A DNA stretch of 64,000 nucleotides from Bombus terrestris (GCF_910591885.1 NW_025963595.1:124001-188000), one strand, 5' to 3'; positions 49,280-62,008 are shown, numbered from the stretch's first letter. Translations and numbers: made by a program. Notes: generated from the letters alone by a model not told the origin.

Positions 49280-52200
49280 GTTGTCCCACGTTGTCCCACG
49301 TTGTCCCACGTTGTCCCACGATGTCCCACGTTGTCCAACGGTGTCCAACGGTGTCCAACGATGTCCAACGATGTCCAACGGTGTCCCACGATGTCCAACG
49401 ATGTCCAACGATGTCCAACGGTGTCCCACGTTGTCCCACGTTGTCCCACGTTGTCCCACGTTGTCCCACGGTGTCCAACGATGTCCAACGATGTCCAACG
49501 GTGTCCCACGGTGTCCCACGGTGTCCAACGGTGTCCCACGTTGTCCCACGTTGTCCCACGTTGTCCCACGTTGTCCCACGTTGTCCCACGTTGTCCCACG
49601 TTGTCCAACGATGTCCAACGGTGTCCCACGTTGTCCCACGTTGTTCCATGGTTTCCCACGTTGTCCCACGTTGTCCCTCGTTGTCCCACGTTGTCCCACG
49701 TTGTCCCACGGTGTCCCACGGTGTCCAACGATGTCCAACGGTGTCCCACGTTGTCCCACGTTGTCCCACGTTGTCCCACGTTGTCCCACGTTGTCCCACG
49801 ATGTCCCACGTTGTCCCACGTTGTCCCACGTTGTCCCACGTTGTCCCACGTTGTCCCACGTTGTCCCACGTTGTCCCACGTGGTCCCACGTTGTCCCACG
49901 TTGTCCCACGGTGTCCAACGATGTCCAACGGTGTCCCACGTTGTCCAACGGTGTCCCACGTTGTCCCACGTTGTCCCACGTTGTCCCACGTTGTCCCACG
50001 TTGTCCCACGTTGTCCCACGTTGTCCCACGTTGTCCCACGTTGTCCCACGTTGTCCCACGTTGTCCCACGTTCTCCCACGTTGTCCCACGTTGTCCCACG
50101 TTGTCCCACGGTGTCCAACGATGTCCATCGGTGTCCAACGGTGTCCCACGGTGTCCAACGGTGTCCCACGTTGTCCCACGTTGTCCCACGTTGTCCCACG
50201 TTGTCCCACGTTGTCCCACGTTGTCCCACGTTGTCCAACGATGTCCAACGGTGTCCCACGTTGTCCCACGTTGTTCCATGGTTTCCCACGTTGTCCCACG
50301 TTGTCCCACGTTGTCCCACGGTGTCCAACGATGTCCAACGGTGTCCAACGGTGTCCCACGTTGTCCCACGTTGTCCCACGGTGTCCAACGATGTCCAACG
50401 GTGTCCCACGTTGTCCAACGATGTCCAACGGTGTCCCACGTTGTCCCACGTTGTCCCACGTTGTCCCACGTTGTCCCACGTTGTCCCACGATGTCCCACG
50501 TTGTCCCACGTTGTCCCACGTTGTCCCACGTTGTCCCACGTTGTCCCACGTTGTCCCACGTTGTCCCACGTTGTCCCACGTTGTCCCACGTTGTCCCACG
50601 TTGTCCCACGTTGTCCCACGTTGTCCCACGTTGTCCCACGTTGTCCCACGATGTCCCACGTTGTCCCACGTTGTCCCACGTTGTCCCACGTTGTCCCACG
50701 TTGTCCCACGTTGTCCCACGTTGTCCCACGTTGTCCCACGTTGTCCCACGTTGTCCCACGGTGTCCAACGATGTCCAACGGTGTCCAGCGATGTCCAACG
50801 GTGTCCAACGATGTCCAACGGTGTCCAACGGTGTCCCACGTTGTCCCACGTTTTCCCACGTTGTCCCACGTTGTCCCACGGTGTCCAACGATGTCCAACG
50901 ATGTCCAACGGTGTCCCACGTTGTCCCACGTTGTTCCATGGTTTCCCACGTTGTCCCACGTTGTCCCACGTTGTCCCACGGTGTCCAACGATGTCCAACG
51001 GTGTCCAACGGTGTCCAACGGTGTCCAACGGTGTCCCACGTTGTCCCACGTTGTCCCACGTTGTCCCACGTTGTCCCACGTTGTCCCACTATGTCCCACG
51101 TTGTCCCACGTTGTCCCACGTTGTCCCACGGTGTCCAACAATGTCCAGCGGTGTCCCACGTTGTCCAACGGTGTCCCACGTTGTCCCACGTTGTCCCACG
51201 TTGTCCCACGTTGTCCCACGATGTCCCACGTTGTCCCACGTTGTCCCACGTTGTCCCACGTTGTCCCACGTTGTCCCACGTTGTCCCACGTTGTCCCACG
51301 TTGTCCCACGTTGTCCCACGTTGTCCCACGTTGTCCCACGGTGTCCAACGATGTCCAACGGTGTCCAACGGTGTCCCACGGTGTCCAACGGTGTCCCACG
51401 TTGTCCCACGTTGTCCCACGTTGTCCCACGTTGTCCCACGTTGTCCCACGTTGTCCCACGTTGTCCGACGATGTCCAACGGTGTCCCACGTTGTCCCACG
51501 TTGTTCCATGGTTTCCCACGTTGTCCCACGTTGTCCCACGTTGTCCCACGGTGTCCAACGATGTCCAACGGTGTCCAACGGTGTCCAACGGTGTCCAACG
51601 GTGTCCAACGGTGTCCCACGTTGTCCCACGTTGTGCCACGTTGTCCCACGGTGTCCAACGATGTCCAACGGTGTCCCACGTTGTCCCACGTTGTCCCACG
51701 TTGTCCCACGTTGTCCCACGTTGTCCCACGATGTCCCACGTTGTCCCACGTTGTCCCACGTTGTCCCACGTTGTCCCACGTTGTCCCACGTTGTCCCACG
51801 TTGTCCCACGTTGTCCCACGTTGTCCCACGTTGTCCCACGTTGTCCCACGTTGTCCCACGTTGTCCCACGGTGTCCAACGGTGTCCAACGATGTCCCACG
51901 TTGTCCCACGTTGTCCCATGTTGTCCCACGTTGTCCCACGATGTCCCACGTTGTCCCACGTTGTCCCACGTTGTCCCACGTTGTCCCACGTTGTCCCACG
52001 TTGTCCCACGTTGTCCCACGTTGTCCCACGTTGTCCCACGGTGTCCAACGATGTCCAACGGTGTCCAGCGATGTCCAACGGTGTCCCACGTTGTCCCACG
52101 TTGTCCCACGGTGTCCAACGATGTCCAACGATGTCCAACGGTGTCCCACGTTGTCCCACGTTGTTCCATGGTTTCCCACGTTGTCCCACGTTGTCCCACG

Positions 52201-52389
52201 TTGTCCCACGGTGTCCAACGATGTCCAACGGTGTCCAACGGCGTCCAACGGTGTCCAACGGTGTCCCACGTTGTCCCACGTTGTCCCACGTTGTCCCACG
52301 ATGTCCCACGTTGTCCCACGTTGTCCCACGTTGTCCCACGTTGTCCCACGTTGTCCCACGTTGTCCCACGTTGTCCCACGTTGTCCCAC

Positions 52390-52398
52390 GTTGTCCAC
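52390..52398. repeat. 9-bp unit (single-base deletion), copy 2
   Basis: Identical to 45,321-45,329 in sequence and in both flanks, 7,069 bp downstream. One deletion carried along by duplication is the simplest reading. Confidence 0.95.
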
Positions 52399-52628
52399 GT
52401 TGTCCGACGATGTCCAACGGTGTCCCACGTTGTCCCACGTTGTTCCATGGTTTCCCACGTTGTCCCACGTTGTCCCACGTTGTCCCACGGTGTCCAACGA
52501 TGTCCAACGGTGTCCAACGGTGTCCAACGGTGTCCAACGGTGTCCCACGTTGTCCCACGTTGTCCCACGTTGTCCCACGGTGTCCAACGATGTCCAACGG
52601 TGTCCCACGTTGTCCCACGTTGTCCCAC

Positions 52629-53400
52629 GTTGTCCTACGTTGTCCCACGTTGTCCCACGATGTCCCACGTTGTCCCACGTTGTCCCACGTTGTCCCACGA
52701 TGTCCCACGTTGTCCCACGTTGTCCCACGTTGTCCCACGTTGTCCCACGTTGTCCCACGTTGTCCCACGTTGTCCCACGTTGTCCCACGGTTTCCAACGG
52801 TGTCCAACGATGTCCCACGTTGTCCCACGTTGTCCCACGTTGTCCCACGTTGTCCCACGATGTCCCACGTTGTCCCACGTTGTCCCACGTTGTCCCACGT
52901 TGTCCCACGTTGTCCCACGTTGTCCCACGTTGTCCCACGTTGTCCCACGTTGTCCCACGGTGTCCAACGATGTCCAACGGTGTCCAGCGATGTCCAACGG
53001 TGTCCCACGTTGTCCCACGTTTTCCCACGTTGTCCCACGTTGTCCCACGGTGTCCAACGATGTCCAACGATGTCCAACGGTGTCCCACGTTGTCCCACGT
53101 TGTTCCATGGTTTCCCACGTTGTCCCACGTTGTCCCGCGTTGTCCCACGGTGTCCAACGATGTCCAACGGTGTCCAACGGTGTCCAACGGTGTCCAACGG
53201 TGTCCCACGTTGTCCCACGTTGTCCCACGTTGTCCCACGATGTCCCACGTTGTCCCACGTTGTCCCACGTTGTCCCACGTTGTCCCACGTTGTCCCACGT
53301 TGTCCCACGTTGTCCCACGTTGTCCCACGTTGTCCCACGATGTCCCACGTTGTCCCACGTTGTCCCACGTTGTCCCACGTTGTCCCACGTTGTCCAACGG
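52629..53400. repeat. HOR-D segment, copy 1
   Basis: The order is gttgtcctac 52,629, ggtttccaac 52,789, J 52,979, I 53,019, G-H 53,099. All recur exactly 5,740 bp later (58,369, 58,529, 58,719, 58,759, 58,839). The ggtttccaac-J-I-G-H part also exists 5,999 bp upstream (46,790-47,100). Confidence 0.8.
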
Positions 53401-55380
53401 TGTCCCACGTTGTCCAACGATGTCCAACGGTGTCCCACGTTGTCCCACGTTGTTCCATGGTTTCCCACGTTGTCCCACGTTGTCCCACGTTGTCCCACGG
53501 TGTCCAACGATGTCCAACGGTGTCCAACGGTGTCCCACGTTGTCCAACGATGTCCAACGGTGTCCCACGTTGTCCCACGTTGTCCCACGTTGTCCCACGT
53601 TGTCCCACGATGTCCCACGTTGTCCCACGTTGTCCCACGTTGTCCCACGTTGTCCCACGATGTCCAACGATGTCCAACGATGTCCAACGGTGTCCAACGA
53701 TGTCCAACGGTGTCCAACGATGTCCAACGATGTCCAACGGTGTCCCACGATGTCCAACGATGTCCAACGATGTCCAACGGTGTCCAACGGTGTCCAACGG
53801 TGTCCCACGGTGTCCAACGGTGTCCCACGTTGTCCCACGTTGTCCCACGTTGTCCCACGTTGTCCCACGATGTCCCACGTTGTCCAACGGTGTCCAACGG
53901 TGTCCAACGATGTCCAACGATGTCCAACGGTGTCCCACGATGTCCAACGATGTCCAACGATGTCCAACGGTGTCCCACGTTGTCCCACGTTGTCCCACGT
54001 TGTCCCACGTTGTCCCACGGTGTCCAACGATGTCCAACGATGTCCAACGGTGTCCAACGGTGTCCCACGGTGTCCCACGGTGTCCCACGTTGTCCCACGT
54101 TGTCCCACGTTGTCCCACGTTGTCCCACGTTGTCCCACGTTGTCCCACGTTGTCCAACGATGTCCAACGGTGTCCCACGTTGTCCCACGTTGTTCCATGG
54201 TTTCCCACGTTGTCCCACGTTGTCCCTCGTTGTCCCACGTTGTCCCACGTTGTCCCACGGTGTCCCACGGTGTCCAACGATGTCCAACGGTGTCCCACGT
54301 TGTCCCACGTTGTCCCACGTTGTCCCACGTTGTCCCACGTTGTCCCACGATGTCCCACGTTGTCCCACGTTGTCCCACGTTGTCCCACGTTGTCCCACGT
54401 TGTCCCACGTTGTCCCACGTTGTCCCACGTGGTCCCACGTTGTCCCACGTTGTCCCACGGTGTCCAACGATGTCCAACGGTGTCCCACGTTGTCCAACGG
54501 TGTCCCACGTTGTCCCACGTTGTCCCACGTTGTCCGACGTTGTCCCACGATGTCCCACGTTGTCCCACGTTGTCCCACGTTGTCCCACGTTGTCCCACGT
54601 TGTCCCACGTTGTCCCACGTTCTCCCACGTTGTCCCACGTTGTCCCACGTTGTCCCACGGTGTCCAACGATGTCCAACGGTGTCCAACGGTGTCCCACGG
54701 TGTCCAACGGTGTCCCACGTTGTCCCACGTTGTCCCACGTTGTCCCACGTTGTCCCACGTTGTCCCACGTTGTCCCACGTTGTCCAACGATGTCCAACGG
54801 TGTCCCACGTTGTCCCACGTTGTTCCATGGTTTCCCACGTTGTCCCACGTTGTCCCACGTTGTCCCACGGTGTCCAACGATGTCCAACGGTGTCCAACGG
54901 TGTCCCACGTTGTCCCACGTTGTCCCACGGTGTCCAACGATGTCCAACGGTGTCCCACGTTGTCCAACGATGTCCAACGGTGTCCCACGTTGTCCCACGT
55001 TGTCCCACGTTGTCCCACGTTGTCCCACGTTGTCCCACGTTGTCCCACGTTGTCCCACGGTGTCCAACGGTGTCCAACGATGTCCCACGTTGTCCCACGT
55101 TGTCCCACGTTGTCCCACGTTGTCCCACGATGTCCCACGTTGTCCCACGTTGTCCCACGTTGTCCCACGTTGTCCCACGTTGTCCCACGTTGTCCCACGT
55201 TGTCCCACGTTGTCCCACGTTGTCCCACGTTGTCCCACGGTGTCCAACGGTGTCCAACGATGTCCCACGTTGTCCCACGTTGTCCCACGTTGTCCCACGT
55301 TGTCCCACGATGTCCCACGTTGTCCCACGTTGTCCCACGTTGTCCCACGTTGTCCCACGTTGTCCCACGTTGTCCCACGT
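53401..55380. repeat. Partial repeat of the HOR-C left half
   Basis: It matches 48,860-50,100 at a constant offset of 4,549: half-module 49,110/53,659, G-H 49,640/54,189, gttgtccctc 49,670/54,219, L 50,070/54,619, G-H 50,270/54,819. It lacks the gatgtccatc of both HOR-C copies. Two similar A/B/B/E stretches follow (near 55,060 and 55,250). Confidence 0.75.
53659..53828. repeat. 170-bp 3' half-module, copy 7
   Basis: Same 17-unit order, without the gatgtctaac change of copy 6. Confidence 0.8.
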
Positions 55381-55870
55381 TGTCCCACGTTGTCCCACGT
55401 TGTCCCACGGTGTCCAACGATGTCCAACGGTGTCCAGCGATGTCCAACGGTGTCCCACGTTGTCCCACGTTGTCCCACGGTGTCCAACGATGTCCAACGA
55501 TGTCCAACGGTGTCCCACGTTGTCCCACGTTGTTCCATGGTTTCCCACGTTGTCCCACGTTGTCCCACGTTGTCTCACGGTGTCCAACGATGTCCAACGG
55601 TGTCCAACGGTGTCCAACGGTGTCCAACGGTGTCCCACGTTGTCCCACGTTGTCCCACGTTGTCCCACGTTGTCCCACGTTGTCCCACGTTGTCCCACGG
55701 TGTCCAACGATGTCCAACGGTGTCCAGCGATGTCCAACGGTGTCCCACGTTGTCCCACGTTGTCCCACGGTGTCCAACGATGTCCAACGATGTCCAACGG
55801 TGTCCCACGTTGTCCCACGTTGTTCCATGGTTTCCCACGTTGTCCCACGTTGTCCCACGATGTCCCACGT
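55381..55870. repeat. Paired J/G-H block, copy 1
   Basis: J at 55,429 and 55,719 and G-H at 55,529 and 55,819 form a 290-bp step. A gttgtctcac unit at 55,569 lies between them. The whole block recurs 2,180 bp later. Confidence 0.8.
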
Positions 55871-57560
55871 TGTCCCACGTTGTCCAACGATGTCCAACGG
55901 TGTCCCACGTTGTCCCACGTTGTCCCACGTTGTCCCACGTTGTCCCACGTTGTCCCACGATGTCCCACGTTGTCCCACGTTGTCCCACGTTGTCCCACGT
56001 TGTCCCACGTTGTCCCACGTTGTCCCACGTTGTCCCACGTTGTCCCACGTTGTCCCACGTTGTCCCACGTTGTCCCACGTTGTCCCACGTTGTCCCACGT
56101 TGTCCCACGGTGTCCAACGGTGTCCAACGATGTCCCACGTTGTCCCACGTTGTCCCACGTTGTCCCACGTTGTCCCACGATGTCCCACGTTGTCCCACGT
56201 TGTCCCACGTTGTCCCACGTTGTCCCACGTTGTCCCACGTTGTCCCACGTTGTCCCACGTTGTCCCACGTTGTCCCACGTTGTCCCACGGTGTCCAACGA
56301 TGTCCAACGGTGTCCAGCGATGTCCAACGGTGTCCAACGATGTCCAACGGTGTCCAACGGTGTCCCACGTTGTCCCACGTTTTCCCACGTTGTCCCACGT
56401 TGTCCCACGGTGTCCAACGATGTCCAACGATGTCCAACGGTGTCCCACGTTGTCCCACGTTGTTCCATGGTTTCCCACGTTGTCCCACGTTGTCCCACGT
56501 TGTCCCACGGTGTCCAACGATGTCCAACGGTGTCCAACGGTGTCCAACGGTGTCCAACGGTGTCCCACGTTGTCCCACGTTGTCCCACGTTGTCCCACGT
56601 TGTCCCACGTTGTCCCACGATGTCCCACGTTGTCCCACGTTGTCCCACGTTGTCCCACGGTGTCCAACAATGTCCAACGGTGTCCCACGTTGTCCAACGG
56701 TGTCCCACGTTGTCCCACGTTGTCCCACGTTGACCCACGTTGTCCCACGATGTCCCACGTTGTCCCACGTTGTCCCACGTTGTCCCACGTTGTCCCACGT
56801 TGTCCCACGTTGTCCCACGTTGTCCCACGTTGTCCCACGTTGTCCCACGTTGTCCCACGTTGTCCCACGTTTTCCCACGGTGTCCAACGATGTCCAACGG
56901 TGTCCAACGGTGTCCCACGGTGTCCAACGGTGTCCCACGTTGTCCCACGTTGTCCCACGTTGTCCCACGTTGTCCCACGTTGTCCCACGTTGTCCCACGT
57001 TGTCCGACGATGTCCAACGGTGTCCCACGTTGTCCCACGTTGTTCCATGGTTTCCCACGTTGTCCCACGTTGTCCCACGTTGTCCCACGGTGTCCAACGA
57101 TGTCCAACGGTGTCCAACGGTGTCCAACGGTGTCCAACGGTGTCCAACGGTGTCCCACGTTGTCCCACGTTGTCCCACGTTGTCCCACGGTGTCCAACGA
57201 TGTCCAACGGTGTCCCACGTTGTCCCACGTTGTCCCACGTTGTCCCACGTTGTCCCACGTTGTCCCACGATGTCCCACGTTGTCCCACGTTGTCCCACGT
57301 TGTCCCACGTTGTCCCACGTTGTCCCACGTTGTCCCACGTTGTCCCACGTTGTCCCACGTTGTCCCACGTTGTCCCACGTTGTCCCACGTTGTCCCACGT
57401 TGTCCCACGTTGTCCCACGGTGTCCAACGGTGTCCAACGATGTCCCACGTTGTCCCACGTTGTCCCACGTTGTCCCACGTTGTCCCACGATGTCCCACGT
57501 TGTCCCACGTTGTCCCACGTTGTCCCACGCTGTCCCACGTTGTCCCACGTTGTCCCACGT
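55871..57560. repeat. Linker with a partial repeat of 50,780-51,300
   Basis: J 56,309, I 56,379, G-H 56,459 and aatgtccaac 56,669 match 50,780, 50,850, 50,930 and 51,140 at offset 5,529. gttgacccac at 56,729 introduces a stop on the + strand, and the same unit recurs at 58,079. A second I unit lies at 56,869. Confidence 0.75.
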
Positions 57561-58050
57561 TGTCCCACGTTGTCCCACGTTGTCCCACGGTGTCCAACGA
57601 TGTCCAACGGTGTCCAGCGATGTCCAACGGTGTCCCACGTTGTCCCACGTTGTCCCACGGTGTCCAACGATGTCCAACGATGTCCAACGGTGTCCCACGT
57701 TGTCCCACGTTGTTCCATGGTTTCCCACGTTGTCCCACGTTGTCCCACGTTGTCTCACGGTGTCCAACGATGTCCAACGGTGTCCAACGGTGTCCAACGG
57801 TGTCCAACGGTGTCCCACGTTGTCCCACGTTGTCCCACGTTGTCCCACGTTGTCCCACGTTGTCCCACGTTGTCCCACGGTGTCCAACGATGTCCAACGG
57901 TGTCCAGCGATGTCCAACGGTGTCCCACGTTGTCCCACGTTGTCCCACGGTGTCCAACGATGTCCAACGATGTCCAACGGTGTCCCACGTTGTCCCACGT
58001 TGTTCCATGGTTTCCCACGTTGTCCCACGTTGTCCCACGATGTCCCACGT
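57561..58050. repeat. Paired J/G-H block, copy 2
   Basis: J 57,609 and 57,899, G-H 57,709 and 57,999, and gttgtctcac 57,749 are all 2,180 bp after copy 1, down to the E unit after the second pair (55,859 and 58,039). Confidence 0.8.
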
Positions 58051-58368
58051 TGTCCCACGTTGTCCCACGTTGTCCCACGTTGACCCACGTTGTCCCACGT
58101 TGTCCCACGTTGTCCCACGTTGTCCCACGTTGTCCCACGTTGTCCGACGATGTCCAACGGTGTCCCACGTTGTCCCACGTTGTTCCATGGTTTCCCACGT
58201 TGTCCCACGTTGTCCCACGTTGTCCCACGGTGTCCAACGATGTCCAACGGTGTCCAACGGTGTCCAACGGTGTCCAACGGTGTCCCACGTTGTCCCACGT
58301 TGTCCCACGTTGTCCCACGGTGTCCAACGATGTCCAACGGTGTCCCACGTTGTCCCACGTTGTCCCAC
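58051..58368. repeat. Short linker with a stop-bearing unit
   Basis: gttgacccac at 58,079, then A units, gttgtccgac near 58,139 and a G-H pair at 58,179. The gttgtccgac, C, D, A, G, H order is the one that follows the 9-bp units, but the unit before it here is a full decamer. Confidence 0.7.
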
Positions 58369-59040
58369 GTTGTCCTACGTTGTCCCACGTTGTCCCACGA
58401 TGTCCCACGTTGTCCCACGTTGTCCCACGTTGTCCCACGATGTCCCACGTTGTCCCACGTTGTCCCACGTTGTCCCACGTTGTCCCACGTTGTCCCACGT
58501 TGTCCCACGTTGTCCCACGTTGTCCCACGGTTTCCAACGGTGTCCAACGATGTCCCACGTTGTCCCACGTTGTCCCACGTTGTCCCACGTTGTCCCACGA
58601 TGTCCCACGTTGTCCCACGTTGTCCCACGTTGTCCCACGTTGTCCCACGTTGTCCCACGTTGTCCCACGTTGTCCCACGTTGTCCCACGTTGTCCCACGG
58701 TGTCCAACGATGTCCAACGGTGTCCAGCGATGTCCAACGGTGTCCCACGTTGTCCCACGTTTTCCCACGTTGTCCCACGTTGTCCCACGGTGTCCAACGA
58801 TGTCCAACGATGTCCAACGGTGTCCCACGTTGTCCCACGTTGTTCCATGGTTTCCCACGTTGTCCCACGTTGTCCCACGTTGTCCCACGGTGTCCAACGA
58901 TGTCCAACGGTGTCCAACGGTGTCCAACGGTGTCCAACGGTGTCCCACGTTGTCCCACGTTGTCCCACGTTGTCCCACGTTGTCCCACGTTGTCCCACGA
59001 TGTCCCACGTTGTCCCACGTTGTCCCACGTTGTCGCACGG
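58369..59040. repeat. HOR-D segment, copy 2
   Basis: Counterpart of 52,629-53,300 at offset 5,740. It ends near a gttgtcgcac unit (59,029) that the other copy lacks. Confidence 0.8.
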
Positions 59041-61060
59041 TGTCCAACAATGTCCAACGATGTCCAACGGTGTCCAACGGTGTCCCACGGTGTCCAACGG
59101 TGTCCCACGTTGTCCCACGTTGTCCCACGTTGTCCCACGTTGTCCCACGTTGTCCCACGTTGTCCCACGTTGTCCGACGATGTCCAACGGTGTCCCACGT
59201 TGTCCCACGTTGTTCCATGGTTTCCCACGTTGTCCCACGTTGTCCCACGTTGTCCCACGGTGTCCAACGATGTCCAACGGTGTCCAACGATGTCCAACGA
59301 TGTCCAACGGTGTCCCACGATGTCCAACGATGTCCAACGATGTCCAACGGTGTCCAACGGTGTCCAACGGTGTCCCACGGTGTCCAACGGTGTCCCACGT
59401 TGTCCCACGTTGTCCCACGTTGTCCCACGTTGTCCCACGATGTCCCACGTTGTCCAACGGTGTCCAACGGTGTCCAACGATGTCCAACGATGTCCAACGG
59501 TGTCCCACGATGTCCAACGATGTCCAACGATGTCCAACGGTGTCCCACGTTGTCCCACGTTGTCCCACCTTGTCCCACGTTGTCCCACGGTGTCCAACGA
59601 TGTCCAACGCTGTCCAACGGTGTCCAACGGTGTCCCACGGTGTCCAACGGTGTCCCACGTTGTCCCACGTTGTCCCACGTTGTCCCACGTTGTCCCACGT
59701 TGTCCCACGTTGTCCCACGTTGTCCAACGATGTCCAACGGTGTCCCACGTTGTCCCACGTTGTTCCATGGTTTCCCACGTTGTCCCACGTTGTCCCACGT
59801 TGTCCCACGTTGTCCCACGTTGTCCCACGGTGTCCCACGGTGTCCAACGATGTCCAACGGTGTCCCACGTTGTCCCACGTTGTCCCACGTTGTCCCACGT
59901 TGTCCCACGTTGTCCCACGATGTCCCACGTTGTCCCACGTTGTCCCACGTTGTCCCACGTTGTCCCACGTTGTCCCACGTTGTCCCACGTTGTCCCACGT
60001 TGTCCCACGTTGTCCCACGTTGTCCCACGGTGTCCAACGATGTCCAACGGTGTCCCACGTTGTCCAACGGTGTCCCACGTTGTCCCACGTTGTCCCACGT
60101 TGTCCCACGTTGTCCCACGATGTCCCACGTTGTCCCACGTTGTCCCACGTTGTCCCACGTTGTCCCACGTTGTCCCACGTTGTCCCACGGTGTCCAACGA
60201 TGTCCAACGGTGTCCAACGGTGTCCCACGGTGTCCAACGGTGTCCCACGTTGTCCCACGTTGTCCCACGTTGTCCCACGTTGTCCCACGTTGTCCCACGT
60301 TGTCCCACGTTGTCCCACGTTGTCCCACGTTGTCCCACGTTGTCCCACGGTGTCCAACGATGTCCAACGGTGTCCAGCGATGTCCAACGGTGTCCCACGT
60401 TGTCCCACGTTTTCCCACGTTGTCCCACGTTGTCCCACGGTGTCCAACGATGTCCAACGATGTCCAACGGTGTCCCACGTTGTCCCACGTTGTTCCATGG
60501 TTTCCCACGTTGTCCCACGTTGTCCCACGTTGTCCCACGGTGTCCAACGATGTCCAACGGTGTCCAACGGTGTCCAACGGTGTCCAACGGTGTCCCACGT
60601 TGTCCCACGTTGTCCCACGTTGTCCCACGTTGTCCCACGTTGTCCCACGATGTCCCACGTTGTCCCGCGTTGTCCCACGTTGTCCCACGGTGTCCAACAA
60701 TGTCCAACGGTGTCCCACGTTGTCCAACGGTGTCCCACGTTGTCCCACGTTGTCCCACGTTGTCCCACGTTGTCCCACGATGTCCCACGTTGTCCCACGT
60801 TGTCCCACGTTGTCCCACGTTGTCCCACGTTGTCCCACGTTGTCCCACGTTGTCCCACGTTGTCCCACGTTGTCCCACGTTGTCCCACGTTGTCCCACGG
60901 TGTCCAACGATGTCCAACGGTGTCCAACGGTGTCCCACGGTGTCCAACGGTGTCCCACGTTGTCCCACGTTATCCCACGTTGTCCCACGTTGTCCCACGT
61001 TGTCCCACGTTGTCCCACGTTGTCCGACGATGTCCAACGGTGTCCCACGTTGTCCCACGT
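59041..61060. repeat. Mixed segment ending at the last G-H pairs
   Basis: aatgtccaac at 59,049 and 60,699, G-H at 59,209, 59,759, 60,489 and 61,059, J 60,369 and I 60,409. The stretch around 60,369-60,730 resembles 56,309-56,700 at 4,060-4,030. gttatcccac at about 60,969 puts a stop on the - strand. Beyond 61,059 no G-H pair occurs. Confidence 0.7.
59259..59398. repeat. 140-bp form of the 3' half-module, second copy
   Basis: Same 14-unit order as 24,561-24,700. Confidence 0.75.
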
Positions 61061-62008
61061 TGTTCCATGGTTTCCCACGTTGTCTCACGTTGTCCCACGT
61101 TGTCCCACGGTGTCCAACGATGTCCAACGGTGTCCAACGATGTCCAACGATGTCCAACGGTGTCCCACGATGTCCAACGATGTCCAACGATGTCCAACGG
61201 TGTCCAACGGTGTCCAACGGTGTCCCACGGTGTCCAACGGTGTCCAACGATGTCCAACGTTGTCCCACGTTGTCCCACGTTGTCCCACGTTGTCCCACGT
61301 TGTCCCACGGTGTCCAACGATGTCCAACGGTGTCCCACGTTGTCCCACGTTGTCCCACGTTGTCCCACGTTGTCCCACGTTGTCCCACGTTGTCCCACGT
61401 TGTCCCACGGTGTCCAACGATGTCCAACGGTGTCCAGCGATGTCCAACGGTGTCCCACGTTGTCCCACGTTGTCCCACGTTGTCCCACGTTGTCCCACGT
61501 TGTCCCACGGTGTCCAACGATGTCCAACGGTGTCCAACGATGTCCCACGTTGTCCCACGTTGTCCCACGTTGTCCCACGTTGTCCCACGATGTCCCACGT
61601 TGTCCCACGTTGTCCCACGTTGTCCCACGTTGTCCCACGTTGTCCCACGTTGTCCCACGTTGTCCCACGATGTCCCACGTTGTCCCACGTTGTCCCACGT
61701 TGTCCCACGGTGTCCAACGATGTCCAACGGTGTCCAACGGTGTCCAACGGTGTCCAACGGTGTCCCACGTTGTCCCACGTTGTCCCACGTTGTCCCACGG
61801 TGTCCAACGATGTCCAACGGTGTCCAGCGATGTCCAACGGTGTCCCACGTTGTCCCACGTTGTCCCACGTTGTCCCACGTTGTCCCACGTTGTCCCACGT
61901 TGTCCCACGTTGTCCCACGTTGTCCCACGTTGTCCCACGATGTCCCACGTTGTCCCACGTTGTCCCACGTTGTCCCACGTTGTCCCACGTTGTCCCACGT
62001 TGTCCCAC

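Larger units (their letters stand above)
48380..52640. repeat. HOR-C copy 2
   Basis: Second copy of 41,221-45,600 by the tracers listed there. Differences include gatgtctaac at 49,110 (stop on the + strand), tatgtcccac at 51,090 (stop on the - strand), gttgtcccat near 51,910, a ggcgtccaac unit near 52,240, and only one unit of the 810-bp tandem. Confidence 0.85.

Noticed and set aside
22..56733. A + strand open frame of 18,903 codons
   Set aside because: It is only the repeat translated. The frame cycles through one decapeptide, passes both 9-bp units unharmed because all frames are equivalent, and ends at a one-base change (gttgacccac). No domain, no start context, no unique sequence.
1837..58368. 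A - strand open frame of 18,843 codons and the shorter frames nested in it
   Set aside because: Same cause: gtgggacaac has no stop in any frame. Ends coincide with single substitutions such as gttgtcctac at 1,831 and 58,369.
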